Below are positions 26,731 through 35,399 of a DNA stretch of 64,000 bases, piece by piece. The position numbers and the translations under genes are program-made. How positions within the stretch are numbered: the stretch's first letter is position 1; each line of letters opens with the position of its first letter. Where the stretch lies: NCBI RefSeq assembly GCF_903819335.1, contig NZ_CAIJDE010000040.1:100065-164064 (forward strand), written 5' to 3'. This stretch comes from Flavobacterium panici. Lineage in GTDB: Bacteria; Bacteroidota; Bacteroidia; Flavobacteriales; Flavobacteriaceae. The notes under the pieces are model-generated. The model was not told the origin of the DNA. It did no database searches and saw only the letters and a list, made by a program, of their open reading frames with translations.

Positions 26731-28125
26731 ATGAAAAAAACGATTCTTTTAACTGCATTAGTTTTAAATGGATTGACCGCATCTTTTGCTCAGTCAAATG
26801 ATGAAAAAAACATTAAATTATTTTATAAAAAAGCTCTAACCGAAGCTAAATGTTATTCTTGGTTAGAATATCTTTCAAATGATATCGGAAGCCGTTTATC
26901 TGGATCAAAAGGTGCTGCAGAAGCTGTTGAGTATACAAAAAGACAATTAGAAACTCTTGGACTTGATAAAGTTTATCTGCAGGAAGTTATGGTTCCTCAC
27001 TGGGTTCGCGGTGAAAAAGAAACTGCTTTTATCGTAGATGGAAAAGTAAAAACTGCTGTGCCAATTTGTGCATTAGGCGGATCTGTTGCTACTCCAAAAA
27101 CTGGACTTACAGCAGAAATAATTGAAGTGCAGGGAATTAAAGAATTGAATGAATTAGGTGCTGATAAAGTAAAAGGAAAAATTGTTTTTTATAACAGACC
27201 AATGAATCCTGAAAATATCGAAACTTTTACCTCATATGGTGCGTGTGTAGACCAAAGATATGCCGGTGCAAAAGAAGCTGCTAAACTAGGAGCTGTGGGA
27301 ACAATTGTTCGTTCAATGAATTTACGTTTAGACGATTTCCCTCATACAGGAGCGCAGAGTTATGGTGATTTGCCAAAAGAGCAATATATTCCAACCGCAG
27401 CAATTAGTACAAATGGAGCTGAATTATTAAGTAAAACTTTAAAAGTAAATCCAGCTGTAAAATTTTATTTCAAACAATCTTGCGAAACATTGCCAGATGT
27501 ATTATCTCATAACGTAGTTGGAGAATTAACAGGATCTGTAAACCCATCAAACATTATGGTTGTGGGCGGACACTTAGATTCTTGGGATTTAGCCGATGGT
27601 TCTCATGATGATGGAGCAGGAGTAGTACAAAGTATGGAAGCTATCCGTATTCTTAAAAACTTAAATTACAAACCAAAAAATACAATTCGTGTAGTATTAT
27701 TTATGAACGAAGAAAATGGTGGAAAAGGTGGTGCTAAGTATGAAGAGCTTTCAAAACAAAATAATGAAAATCATATTTTTGCATTAGAAAGTGATTCAGG
27801 CGGATTTTCTCCAAGAGGATTTTCTATTGAAGCTGATGATGCTAATTTGAAAAAAATACAAGGATTTAAAGACTTTTTTGAACCTTATTTAGTTCATAGT
27901 TTTACAATTGGACATGCGGGTTCAGATATTAATCATTTAACGTCTAAAGCAATTGTTAAAGCAGGATTAAAACCAGATTCTCAGCGTTATTTTGATTACC
28001 ACCACGCAGCAAATGATAAATTTGATGCCATCAATAAAAGAGAATTAGAACTTGGTGCAGCAACAATGACTTCGTTACTTTATTTAATTGACCAAACAGG
28101 AATTGTTCTTCCTTCTGCAAACTAA
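26731..28125 (+). CDS. Secreted M28 family zinc peptidase
   Basis: Exported aminopeptidase or carboxypeptidase-Q-like enzyme, 464 residues, with signal peptide MKKTILLTALVLNGLTASFAQ. A PA-like insert lies at about 125-250. The catalytic M28 domain (about 260-455) has the metal ligands in GGHLDSWD (His281, Asp283), SHDDGAG (291-297), the general-base Glu pair in MNEENGG, ESDSGG, and the final metal His in DYHHAAND. All key positions are present. It has its own terminator downstream and follows one upstream, so it is a single-gene unit, unrelated to the sugar locus except by position. Confidence 0.9.
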   Translation: MKKTILLTALVLNGLTASFAQSNDEKNIKLFYKKALTEAKCYSWLEYLSNDIGSRLSGSKGAAEAVEYTKRQLETLGLDKVYLQEVMVPHWVRGEKETAFIVDGKVKTAVPICALGGSVATPKTGLTAEIIEVQGIKELNELGADKVKGKIVFYNRPMNPENIETFTSYGACVDQRYAGAKEAAKLGAVGTIVRSMNLRLDDFPHTGAQSYGDLPKEQYIPTAAISTNGAELLSKTLKVNPAVKFYFKQSCETLPDVLSHNVVGELTGSVNPSNIMVVGGHLDSWDLADGSHDDGAGVVQSMEAIRILKNLNYKPKNTIRVVLFMNEENGGKGGAKYEELSKQNNENHIFALESDSGGFSPRGFSIEADDANLKKIQGFKDFFEPYLVHSFTIGHAGSDINHLTSKAIVKAGLKPDSQRYFDYHHAANDKFDAINKRELELGAATMTSLLYLIDQTGIVLPSAN

Positions 28126-28147
28126 GATTTTTAAAATCGATATATCT

Positions 28148-28178
28148 AAAGCTGCGAGTATAAACTCGCAGCTTTTTT
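28148..28178 (+). terminator. Terminator of the M28 gene
   Basis: Stem AGCTGCGAGT / ACTCGCAGCT with a short AT loop and T run. It is usable in both directions, so it may also serve the convergent gene ending at 28199. Confidence 0.85.
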
Positions 28179-28198
28179 ATTAGATGAAATTCTAAATT

Positions 28199-28504
28199 TT
28201 AATTTTTCATTACTAGTAAGTAGTAAAAAAACGTAATTGGAATATTAGAAAGCAGAATTAAAATTTTAACAGCAATATCTCTTCTTTGTTCAGGAAGATG
28301 AATAAACCGGTCTGTTAAGTGAATGAACATTATAGCATTTACAATTATGGCTGAAAATGCAAATGGCCAGGCAATTACAAGAATGTTCGGACTTTGATTT
28401 GTAATAATATAAAGTATAAATAGTATTGTAATGATAATGAAAGTTCCAATTGCTAACTCTGTAGATTGTTTTTCTTCAAATGTTTTATGGTTGATTGTTT
28501 TCAT
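28199..28504 (-). CDS. Small membrane protein, unknown
   Basis: A 101-residue protein with three hydrophobic helices (about 18-36, 42-62 and 80-98) and a charged N-terminus (MKTINHKTFEEKQ). No family recognised. It follows the Coq4-like gene with a 5-bp gap on the same strand, so the two are probably co-transcribed; a role beside the Coq4-like protein is possible but unsupported by any motif. Confidence 0.65.
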   Translation of the reverse strand: MKTINHKTFEEKQSTELAIGTFIIITILFILYIITNQSPNILVIAWPFAFSAIIVNAIMFIHLTDRFIHLPEQRRDIAVKILILLSNIPITFFYYLLVMKN

Positions 28505-28509
28505 AAGTT

Positions 28510-28962
28510 TTAAATTTTAAATGTTTGTTGAATAGATTCGATAGGCATCAAAAGCATTTTTGAAAAATCCAAATAATAGAACGAATGTGCTTGTTTTCCT
28601 CTTTTAAATTGCTCCATGAAATATTTTATTTTCTTAGGATAAAATATTGTCCCAGTTAAAATAACCATAAACAAATACAAACTTCTTTTTCCATTTCCAA
28701 GAAGGTAATACTGCATCCCGATTTCTTCATAAACAGAAATTCCAGTATTGGTTAAAACATGAATAATATCATGATCCTCCAGTTTTTCCTGAATATCAAA
28801 ATGATTTTTGAAGTGAAAATTTCCTAAACCATAGCCTAAACTATCTTTAGGGAAATTCATTAATTCGGTTTTATTGATTTCCCACGGATCATTTTTCTTA
28901 AAATACTTCTGATAAGGTTTTTTAGTGGTTTCGTATAATTTTTCAATTAAATAATCTCTCAT
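28510..28962 (-). CDS. Coq4-like protein
   Basis: A 150-residue protein with the Coq4 metal-binding pattern HDxxHx11E: HDIIHVLTNTGISVYEE at about residues 63-79. It is followed by a short hydrophobic helix (about 92-106), matching the layout of the COQ4 family. In eukaryotes and proteobacteria Coq4 acts in ubiquinone biosynthesis, where it was shown to catalyse oxidative decarboxylation of the ring. Flavobacteria use menaquinone, so this homologue must act on something else. The small membrane protein gene follows after 5 bp. No signal peptide. Motif evidence is good, role unknown. Confidence 0.72.
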   Translation of the reverse strand: MRDYLIEKLYETTKKPYQKYFKKNDPWEINKTELMNFPKDSLGYGLGNFHFKNHFDIQEKLEDHDIIHVLTNTGISVYEEIGMQYYLLGNGKRSLYLFMVILTGTIFYPKKIKYFMEQFKRGKQAHSFYYLDFSKMLLMPIESIQQTFKI

Positions 28963-29009
28963 ACTTGGTTAGTTAAAAGTTCTTTGAGTTTCAAAGTGAA
29001 TAATCAAAT

Positions 29010-29043
29010 AAAAAAGCTAATTGGTTTTAAAATTAGCTTTTTT
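29010..29043 (-). terminator. Terminator of the YiiX-like gene
   Basis: AAAAAAGCTAATT / AATTAGCTTTTTT palindrome just downstream of the gene that ends at 29052; T runs on both sides allow termination in either direction. Confidence 0.8.
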
Positions 29044-29051
29044 GTCGAATT

Positions 29052-29732
29052 TTAGTAATTATCAATTATAGTTTTAAGCAAATTTGAATCGTCCAGGTCA
29101 GAAGGGGCAACCACTTTTTCCTCTAACGGAATTTCATTGCCATATCTTTCTTTTAATATTTTTTGAACTCTTGGGTCTTCTAAATTAAAACTCTTCAATT
29201 CTCTTAGTTTTGAAAGCTCGATTCCGGCGGCGTTTTTATATATCTTCCAAACCAATTCAGAACAATAAATTCTAGTATCTGTCCATTCAAAATAAGCGTC
29301 ATATTCTTTTCCATCAAACTGCTGGCTGTACTCTTTCATTTTTTCAAGAACAGCCGGAGTTAAAACTTTATCAGCATTTTTTAATCGTTTTACCACATAT
29401 TTATTGTCTTTTCCGTGCTGAATCCATTCATCAAAAGGCGTAAGTTTTACAGGCTGAACGGCTTCAAAAACAAACCAATTTCCGTTTACATTGTAAATAA
29501 TTCCGCAATGAGAAAATTTAGAATTAGTTGCAATTCGTACCGCTTCGCATTGAGGAGATTGTGAAGTTTGAAATATAATATCTCCATCCTGAATTTTACT
29601 CGATTCAGTTTTCGTTTCCGTCTTTGTTTTTGAAAACGGATTATTTGGAAAAACTTTCATAGCCACAAATAGCGCTAAGCCAAAACTTAGTGCGAATGTG
29701 ATGATAAGGAAAATATATTTTTGTTTTTTCAT
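29052..29732 (-). CDS. YiiX-like NlpC/P60-superfamily cysteine hydrolase
   Basis: Start set at ATG 29732 (MKKQKYIFLIITFALSFGLALF, an N-terminal membrane anchor or uncleaved signal); the frame extends to 29750. The 226-residue protein has the permuted papain-like signature: DGDIIFQTS at the domain start, the His of FSHCGIIY, then FVFEAVQPVKLTPFDEW, and the Cys of YCSELVWKIY near the end. That order (His before Cys) is characteristic of the YiiX/YebB group. Members are predicted to act on lipids or amide bonds at the envelope; substrate here is unknown. Periplasmic orientation is inferred. Confidence 0.85.
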   Translation of the reverse strand: MKKQKYIFLIITFALSFGLALFVAMKVFPNNPFSKTKTETKTESSKIQDGDIIFQTSQSPQCEAVRIATNSKFSHCGIIYNVNGNWFVFEAVQPVKLTPFDEWIQHGKDNKYVVKRLKNADKVLTPAVLEKMKEYSQQFDGKEYDAYFEWTDTRIYCSELVWKIYKNAAGIELSKLRELKSFNLEDPRVQKILKERYGNEIPLEEKVVAPSDLDDSNLLKTIIDNY

Positions 29733-29788
29733 GATGTGTTCAAATAGCAAATAAAGTACTTTGAGTTACAAAGTAAATAATAAAAAAA

Positions 29789-29817
29789 ATAGTTACCAAA
29801 TAAATGATAACTATTTT
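29789..29817 (-). terminator. Terminator of the outer-membrane protein gene
   Basis: ATAGTTA / TAACTAT stem flanked by A and T runs, 24 bp downstream of the gene ending at 29841. Confidence 0.6.
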
Positions 29818-29840
29818 TAAAATATATTTTTGAAGAAGTA

Positions 29841-30749
29841 TTAGATTCTAAAGATTCCTCCAACAGCAATAATTCTTTGAAAGTAATAAAAGTGCTGTGA
29901 GGCCTTATCATCGTTACTTACAGTAGTTTTAATATCGTGCATATCGATATAACCGCCTTTTAGTTCTCCCTGAAGGTAGAAATGTTTGAAGAAAGTAATA
30001 TTTAGACCCGCTTTTGCAGAAATACCATAACCAGAAACATGAAAATCATCATGACGTTCTTTTCCTAAAAGAGTAGTATTGGTTTTAGGATATAAAATAC
30101 CAGCTCCTAATCCTTCAGTCAAGTTAATCTGTACTTTGTCAATATTTGGAAGACTGAACAATTTCGAAATATCATCAAATCTTGAAACCTCTGTATTAAT
30201 GTAATTTAAACCATCTGTATGTTCGTACATTAAAAAAGCAGGTCCATTTGGATTAGTAACCCCCATGTCATAACCACCTTCTATAGCACCATTTAAAGAC
30301 ATATCTACAGGTCTATTAACGTAATCTCCATTGTAAAGAGCAGCAGCAAGATCATTCGCAGGTAAATTAATATAACCATTAACTTTTGCTGTTTGATTCT
30401 GAGCCATTACATATTTCATATGATCAACACCAATTGTAACACTATAGTGATCACTAAAGAAATAACCCAATCTCAAATTCGTTTGAGGAATTGTCATATT
30501 AGCAGGGTTGATATAATCAACGTGCCATCCTTTTGGTTTATCATGAGCAGACATATCTTCTACTCTAAACTTATAATCTTTTCCAGTAAAAGTTACATCA
30601 GATTTTGAGTAACTTTCTCTGTTACCACCCCACATTACAAAGAATTTTCCTTTGTTGTGAGCAGTATATTTTTGTACAGGTATTTCTTCCTGAGCAAAAG
30701 TGTTTAATGAAAAACACAATAAGAAGAAAACTAAAATATTTGTTTTCAA
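29841..30749 (-). CDS. Outer-membrane beta-barrel protein, unknown
   Basis: The open frame overlaps kdsA, but translation most likely begins at TTG 30749, giving MKTNILVFFLLCFSLNTFAQ, a proper signal peptide, 19 bp after the kdsA stop. The 302-residue product then shows alternating amphipathic strands (GKFFVMWGGNRE, TNLRLGYFFSDHYSVTIGV, GISAKAGLNITFFKHFYL) and ends near YYFQRIIAVGGIFRI, consistent with an 8-12-stranded barrel. I do not recognise a family. It is downstream of kdsA on the same strand, so it may share its message; an envelope link (KDO is in LPS) is only positional. Confidence 0.7.
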   Translation of the reverse strand: MKTNILVFFLLCFSLNTFAQEEIPVQKYTAHNKGKFFVMWGGNRESYSKSDVTFTGKDYKFRVEDMSAHDKPKGWHVDYINPANMTIPQTNLRLGYFFSDHYSVTIGVDHMKYVMAQNQTAKVNGYINLPANDLAAALYNGDYVNRPVDMSLNGAIEGGYDMGVTNPNGPAFLMYEHTDGLNYINTEVSRFDDISKLFSLPNIDKVQINLTEGLGAGILYPKTNTTLLGKERHDDFHVSGYGISAKAGLNITFFKHFYLQGELKGGYIDMHDIKTTVSNDDKASQHFYYFQRIIAVGGIFRI

Positions 30750-30768
30750 TGAACGTAATGTATTAAAT

Positions 30769-31587
30769 TTAAAATGAGTTAACTGTTTTTCTGATAGCAA
30801 CAAGCTTATTCATTAAACCTTCAAAATAGTCTAAATGAAGCATGTTAGCGCCATCACTTTTTGCGTTTGCAGGGTCAAAATGTGTTTCGATAAAAATTCC
30901 GTCAACACCAACTGCAATACCAGCTTTAGCAACAGTTTCGATCATATCAGGTCTTCCGCCCGTAACTCCGGCAGTTTGGTTTGGCTGTTGTAAAGAATGC
31001 GTAACATCTAATACCGTTGTTGCATATTGCTGCATAGTAGGAATTCCTCTAAAGTCAACAATCATGTCCTGGTAACCAAACATAGTACCACGATCTGTAA
31101 CGACAACATTTTCGTTATTACAGTCTAATACTTTTTGTACAGCATGTTTCATACTTTCAGGACTCATAAATTGTCCTTTTTTCAAGTTTACCACTTTTCC
31201 CGTATTTGCAGCTGCCACAACTAAATCAGTTTGGCGAACTAAAAATGCAGGAATTTGTAAAACATCAACGTATTGTGCTGCCATGTCAGCATCTTCGTTA
31301 GTATGAATATCTGTAACTGTTGGAATTTGAAAAGTTTCAGAAACTTTTCTTAAAATTTTTAAAGCTTTTTCGTCCCCAATTCCAGAAAAACTGTCAATTC
31401 TGGAACGGTTTGCTTTTTTAAATGATCCTTTAAAAACATAAGGAATTTTAAGATTGTCGGTAATACCAACTAATTTTTCAGCAATTCTAAGAGCCATTTC
31501 CTCTCCTTCAATAGCGCAAGGTCCCGCCAATAAAAAGAAATTCCCGCTGTCAGTATGCTTAATTTGTGGAATATGTTGTAAGTTCAT
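30769..31587 (-). CDS. kdsA: 3-deoxy-8-phosphooctulonate synthase (KDO-8-P synthase)
   Basis: Condenses phosphoenolpyruvate with arabinose 5-phosphate to KDO 8-phosphate for lipopolysaccharide. The 272-residue length is normal. Family hallmarks are visible: FFLLAGPCAIEGE near the start, PYVFKGSFKKANRSR (PEP-binding Lys), VTDIHTNEDA, LQIPAFLVRQTDL, TDRGTMFGYQDMIVD, DVTHSLQQPN and the GVDGIFIETHFDP near the C-terminus. It is preceded by its own -7 box at 31608-31615. Complete and unremarkable. Confidence 0.97.
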   Translation of the reverse strand: MNLQHIPQIKHTDSGNFFLLAGPCAIEGEEMALRIAEKLVGITDNLKIPYVFKGSFKKANRSRIDSFSGIGDEKALKILRKVSETFQIPTVTDIHTNEDADMAAQYVDVLQIPAFLVRQTDLVVAAANTGKVVNLKKGQFMSPESMKHAVQKVLDCNNENVVVTDRGTMFGYQDMIVDFRGIPTMQQYATTVLDVTHSLQQPNQTAGVTGGRPDMIETVAKAGIAVGVDGIFIETHFDPANAKSDGANMLHLDYFEGLMNKLVAIRKTVNSF

Positions 31588-31607
31588 AAAATTATTTTTT
31601 TGCCCTG

Positions 31608-31615
31608 CAAAGGTA
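31608..31615 (-). promoter_or_regulatory. -7 box of kdsA
   Basis: Minus-strand TACCTTTG matches TAnnTTTG, 20 bp before the kdsA ATG. Confidence 0.5.
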
Positions 31616-31742
31616 GTTATGATTTATGAATAGCAGATGAAGATTTAAGATTATTTTAAGAGCAATAATTGTTAAATATGTAATACTTTTCTGTACGTAA
31701 TCGGTTTCTTTATTTTTAGTAAGAGTTTCTACACAAGAGTTA

Positions 31743-32531
31743 TTATACCGTCAAATTAAATTCGGTTTTTAAAATGGTATTCAATTGATCATCTTCAAAA
31801 GGAATAAGTTCAGTAACTCCGTTTGTTACTGATTTTATCGAATTTTTAAATAGTATTTTTTTACCCAACGGGTTCTGTAAAACCACAATTAAGTTTTGTG
31901 TGAAAAATGAATCAGGATGTGAGTAATTGTAATGATTGGCAGGTTTAAAATCGATCCATCTTTGAGGAGTTAAATCAAACGAATATAGATCAGACCAATC
32001 TTTTCCAATTTTTATTTGCAGTAAATAGTCATCATCTTCTGTTTTTACCAAAGTAAAAGTATCAAAATCCTGCTGAATTTCAGTTCCAATTTGACTCAGT
32101 TTTAAAGGTTCTCTAATACTATTACCTCCAAATCCTAAATCAATCAAATAATCTTCATTTTCAATTTCAGCAATAATTGCTAAATGCGTTTTAGCATTTG
32201 GAATAGGATTAACCAATGGACGTACCGCAATATAATAATGTGGAAGACCAATTTCCTGAAGTAATAAAGAAAAGATTCCGTTAACCTGATAGCAATAGCC
32301 GCCACGATTTTTAGTTACGATGTGGCTTACAATATCATCACCAAGAAGAGAAATTGTTTTACCTGCCTGTACATCAAGATTTTCAAAAGGCACACTAAAT
32401 ATCTGACTTTGCATCAGTTTTTTTATTCCAGATAAGTCTAATTTAATTTCTTCTGAAAAATTGATTCTGTTTAAATATTGCTGTAAATCGAAACTTGGAG
32501 CTTCAATTTTATATTTTTTTGATTGTTCCAT
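31743..32531 (-). CDS. Arylamine N-acetyltransferase
   Basis: Transfers acetyl from acetyl-CoA to aromatic amines or hydrazines. The papain-like catalytic triad is visible in order: Cys80 in RGGYCYQVN, His116 in AKTHLAII, Asp131 in YLIDLGFGG. VPFENLDV (47-54) is the other family signature. Length (262) is typical of bacterial NAT enzymes. No signal peptide, so cytoplasmic. No operon partner: kdsA is 155 bp downstream and the next gene upstream is 175 bp away. The physiological substrate is not predictable. Confidence 0.93.
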   Translation of the reverse strand: MEQSKKYKIEAPSFDLQQYLNRINFSEEIKLDLSGIKKLMQSQIFSVPFENLDVQAGKTISLLGDDIVSHIVTKNRGGYCYQVNGIFSLLLQEIGLPHYYIAVRPLVNPIPNAKTHLAIIAEIENEDYLIDLGFGGNSIREPLKLSQIGTEIQQDFDTFTLVKTEDDDYLLQIKIGKDWSDLYSFDLTPQRWIDFKPANHYNYSHPDSFFTQNLIVVLQNPLGKKILFKNSIKSVTNGVTELIPFEDDQLNTILKTEFNLTV

Positions 32532-32666
32532 TTGATTAAATTTTATTTGTTTCGATAAGAAACAAGAGTGTTAGAAGCATATAGAAATGCTTATTTGTAA
32601 AGTTACAAATTCAGTAAGTTTTGAATTCGATTTTTTTGATTTTTTCTTTTGCCAGCTTGTTACCAA

Positions 32667-32705
32667 TGCGCTGTTAACGCGAGCGTCCCGCTCATGCTAA
32701 CGAGG
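32667..32705. repeat. GC-rich imperfect hairpin
   Basis: GTTAACGCGAGCG / CGCTCATGCTAAC arms (10 of 13 complementary) around TCC. The GC content is far above that of the flanks, as for the dispersed hairpins elsewhere in this window; only one copy was found here. Confidence 0.5.
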
Positions 32706-32706
32706 A

Positions 32707-33339
32707 TTAATCATTAACAATATTCTTTTTTGCTAATACAGCATTTAATACATTTAACAAAACTGTAGTATTCCAGTCATTTAAATAGCTGTAACCACGA
32801 TTAACATTAACTGCATCATCTTTAGAATAAATAGCGAAATAGGTTGAATATCTTTTAGTTCGAACTTTTTCCCACGGAATTAGTACGTTTTTTTGTTTTA
32901 AAGATGAATTGCTAATTATGCTTAAACCATCTTTATTAAAAATAACTTCACCAATTTTGAATTCTTCGCCTTGTTCAGATTTCTGGATATAATTTGAAGT
33001 TAAATCTCCAAAATAAAAATCCCAAAGTGATAATAATATGTCATTACAAAGTTTATGATATTCGTCTTTCTTTCTGCCAAAGTAAGTTTTGAAATTAATC
33101 TTGATAACTTGATTATCATTACTTCGAATTGAAATTATATACTCACGTCCAAAAGTAAATTTATATTGCATCCACTTTACTCCGTAACTATATTCTAAAA
33201 TTTGATCTTTTTTGAAGGTAACAAATGAATCATTTCTTAGATCTTTACTCTCGAATTTTAACTCGTTTTCATTAATGAATAATTTTCGAGGATAGTTATC
33301 TGTAATTCCTCTTCGTATAATAAACTCTTTTTGAACCAT
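32707..33339 (-). CDS. Hypothetical protein
   Basis: A 210-residue soluble protein, no signal peptide or membrane segment. The N-terminal half is rich in beta strands with alternating basic and aromatic residues (KLFINENELKFESKDL, YKFTFGREYIISI), reminiscent of PH-like folds; this is only an impression. No family recognised. It is last in a tightly spaced four-gene cluster (gaps of 25, 13 and 5 bp) with two small membrane proteins and a lipoprotein, all of unknown function, which suggests a common role at the envelope. Confidence 0.65.
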   Translation of the reverse strand: MVQKEFIIRRGITDNYPRKLFINENELKFESKDLRNDSFVTFKKDQILEYSYGVKWMQYKFTFGREYIISIRSNDNQVIKINFKTYFGRKKDEYHKLCNDILLSLWDFYFGDLTSNYIQKSEQGEEFKIGEVIFNKDGLSIISNSSLKQKNVLIPWEKVRTKRYSTYFAIYSKDDAVNVNRGYSYLNDWNTTVLLNVLNAVLAKKNIVND

Positions 33340-33344
33340 TTTAT

Positions 33345-33791
33345 TTATCGCAATTGTTTTTTTAGTTTTTGGTAATGTAATCCAAACAAAATTTGTCCAG
33401 TAAAAAATAGAATGTTAATGCAAATATTTATAAAGACAATTATTTGTATAAGATTTACAAAACTATCAGCATCTAAAGAATGAAGATCAAATAGTTCAAA
33501 AACGCTTAGCAGTCCAATAAAAACTGCAGGAAATGTCATTAAAAAATGAATAAGGAATTTTTTTAAATTTAATTTGTTTGTAATTTTAGAAAGTTTCCAA
33601 TAATAAACTGTGGTTATAAAAAGAATAATGAACTTAATTAAATTTGAAATTGTTCTTCCTGCAATAACATTGGTATGCCAGCCTGGAATCATTGATGATA
33701 AAAAATCTGATTGCAAATAGATGATATGATAAGGAAATAATAGAAGTAATAGAATTAAAAAAATAATAAAGGCTGATTTCGATTTGATCAT
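33345..33791 (-). CDS. Small integral membrane protein, unknown
   Basis: A 148-residue protein with four hydrophobic helices (about 5-25, 50-66, 82-102 and 112-135) and a basic C-terminus (HYQKLKKQLR). No family recognised. It is 5 bp upstream of the 210-residue gene and 13 bp downstream of the 105-residue membrane protein gene, in the same operon. Confidence 0.65.
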   Translation of the reverse strand: MIKSKSAFIIFLILLLLLFPYHIIYLQSDFLSSMIPGWHTNVIAGRTISNLIKFIILFITTVYYWKLSKITNKLNLKKFLIHFLMTFPAVFIGLLSVFELFDLHSLDADSFVNLIQIIVFINICINILFFTGQILFGLHYQKLKKQLR

Positions 33792-33804
33792 TTTATAAGT
33801 CTAA

Positions 33805-34122
33805 CTATTTGTAATTTTTTTTAATAAAATATTGAATAACAATAACAACAAAAAGAATTAAAGCAGAAATAAAAGTAAGTCCAATTAAACCAACAAATGG
33901 CATTCCGCATCTTGGTGAATTTGGATGTTGTTCAAAGTATTTTGAAAAATTATAAGAAGCAATACAATAAGAAGTAATTGCGAAAACAAATTGAAGAACT
34001 ATATTAGTTATACATACGGTTTTAAACTTAAAAGAATAATTTCTGAAAATAGATATTGTCCCAAATATTATTTGAAATAATAAAGGAAGAACGATTAAAA
34101 CGAGAGGAGTTATTCCTAACAT
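33805..34122 (-). CDS. Small integral membrane protein, unknown
   Basis: A 105-residue protein with three hydrophobic segments (about 3-22, 33-54 and 75-98) and a loop with Cys and Pro (HPNSPRCGMPF). It ends in Lys-rich residues, consistent with a cytoplasmic C-terminus. No family recognised. Second gene of the four-gene cluster, 25 bp after the lipoprotein gene. Confidence 0.65.
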   Translation of the reverse strand: MLGITPLVLIVLPLLFQIIFGTISIFRNYSFKFKTVCITNIVLQFVFAITSYCIASYNFSKYFEQHPNSPRCGMPFVGLIGLTFISALILFVVIVIQYFIKKNYK

Positions 34123-34147
34123 ATAGGGTTTAATATATAATTATTGT

Positions 34148-34600
34148 TTACTCCTTTTTCAAACTCAATCCCATCGGAACCATTAAAATTCCCTTTTCAT
34201 ATATATTTAAATACAGCGTAATAGGTTTTTTTTGTCCTTCCCAAGTCAGTTCGTATACATTTAAAAATCCGGCGCCCATACTGCTTCTTTTAGTTGGAAA
34301 AGGGCAGCAGGTTTCTAAGCGTTTATAAGTGATTTTTTCGCCGTTTGGTCCCGCTAAAGCATTCAAAAAACGAACCTCATTTGTCGCTTCATCCTGCGTA
34401 TTTCTAAAAAATAGATTTACCGGATAATCAGGATCATAACCGTATTTTTTGTCTTTGCTAAATTGTGTAATAACAAACGTATTATTCTTATTTAAAATTA
34501 AATCAGGAGCATTATCATCTACATTTTTTAAAGTAGATTTTGTACTAATACAAGAAGTTACTGAAATTAATAGAACAATAAAAAGACTAATTTTTTTCAT
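34148..34600 (-). CDS. Lipoprotein, unknown
   Basis: A 150-residue protein with a lipoprotein signal (MKKISLFIVLLISVTSC, Cys17). The mature part has a compact domain with the Cys-Cys pair in RLETCCPFPTKRS and closes with beta strands (ITLYLNIYEKGILMVPMGL). No family recognised with confidence. It leads the four-gene minus-strand cluster and is followed by two membrane proteins. Confidence 0.7.
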   Translation of the reverse strand: MKKISLFIVLLISVTSCISTKSTLKNVDDNAPDLILNKNNTFVITQFSKDKKYGYDPDYPVNLFFRNTQDEATNEVRFLNALAGPNGEKITYKRLETCCPFPTKRSSMGAGFLNVYELTWEGQKKPITLYLNIYEKGILMVPMGLSLKKE

Positions 34601-34640
34601 GGTTGAGGTTTATTTTGGTCACACAAATGTAAAAGGTTTT

Positions 34641-34723
34641 TTGTCACAGATTATAAATTCAAAAAGAAATAGAATAAAAAACTCCGTGATAATTTGTTTA
34701 ATCTGTGTTATCAGCGTGCTATT
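34641..34723. repeat. Remnant of a 'cacagatt/aatctgtg' hairpin repeat
   Basis: TCACAGATTATAAATT on the left and TTTAATCTGTGTTATC on the right form an imperfect inverted repeat in the gap between the lipoprotein gene and the lysoplasmalogenase gene. It is related by sequence to the repeats at 38026-38155 and 51734-51795. Confidence 0.5.
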
Positions 34724-35399
34724 ATGCTTCCTTTTTTGAATTCAGTTTTAATATACCTTTTACAATCAGATATTGTGCCACAAGATAAGTAAGCATAATA
34801 ATAAACGAACTTTTCTGAATTGGAAAATGAAACTTGTTGATTGCCAAAATACTATCAGAAATAACAAAAAATAATGCACCAAAAAAGACATATTGGTTCG
34901 CTGGTTTTTTCCAGATTAAAAGTCCGTTGTAAGCAAACAAAAGCATAACAGAAATTACGCTGGCATAAACGATAACCGGAATTTTTAAATCGCCTAACGC
35001 AGGTAGTAAAACCGATAACATTCCGATTAAATAACAGGCGATAACAAGGCTTCCGAAAATAAAAATTATAGTATCTCTTTTCATTTTCTCTTTAATCTGT
35101 CTGTTAAAAAGTACGCAATAAATGATGTGAGAGATTAGAAAAGAAACTAGTCCCAAAATAAAATAGATTTCGGCAATGTCTGCAAAAAGTAGAATTACGT
35201 CACCAATCCATGAAAATACCAATGCCGTTAAAAGAATATTTTGCGTTGGAAATTTTTTAGAAAAATACACTCCAACAATTAATAACGGAATTAAAGCCGG
35301 TTTTAAATAACAGTCTAAACTTTCATATCCCAGATATAAAAGCAGTAAATATATAAAGCTGAAAGCAATATAAATTTTAAAGAATACAGCATTTTTCAT
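34722..35399 (-). CDS. Lysoplasmalogenase, YhhN/TMEM86 family
   Basis: Integral membrane hydrolase that cleaves the vinyl-ether bond of lysoplasmalogen in characterised relatives (human TMEM86, Legionella YhhN homologue). The 225 residues form about eight hydrophobic helices. Family marks include KPALIPLLI (about 33-41), FSWIGDVILLF (with the conserved Asp, about 63-73), the Leu/Gly-rich LGLVSFLISHIIY and the late FFVISDSILAINKF with its Asp. Its ATG overlaps the stop of the upstream gene by one base (TAATG), so it is translated together with the di-iron enzyme. Confidence 0.88.
   Translation of the reverse strand: MKNAVFFKIYIAFSFIYLLLLYLGYESLDCYLKPALIPLLIVGVYFSKKFPTQNILLTALVFSWIGDVILLFADIAEIYFILGLVSFLISHIIYCVLFNRQIKEKMKRDTIIFIFGSLVIACYLIGMLSVLLPALGDLKIPVIVYASVISVMLLFAYNGLLIWKKPANQYVFFGALFFVISDSILAINKFHFPIQKSSFIIMLTYLVAQYLIVKGILKLNSKKEA

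Noticed and set aside
30750..30803. N-terminal extension of the outer-membrane protein into kdsA
   Set aside because: It would put 18 polar residues before the signal peptide; TTG 30749 gives a normal one without overlap.
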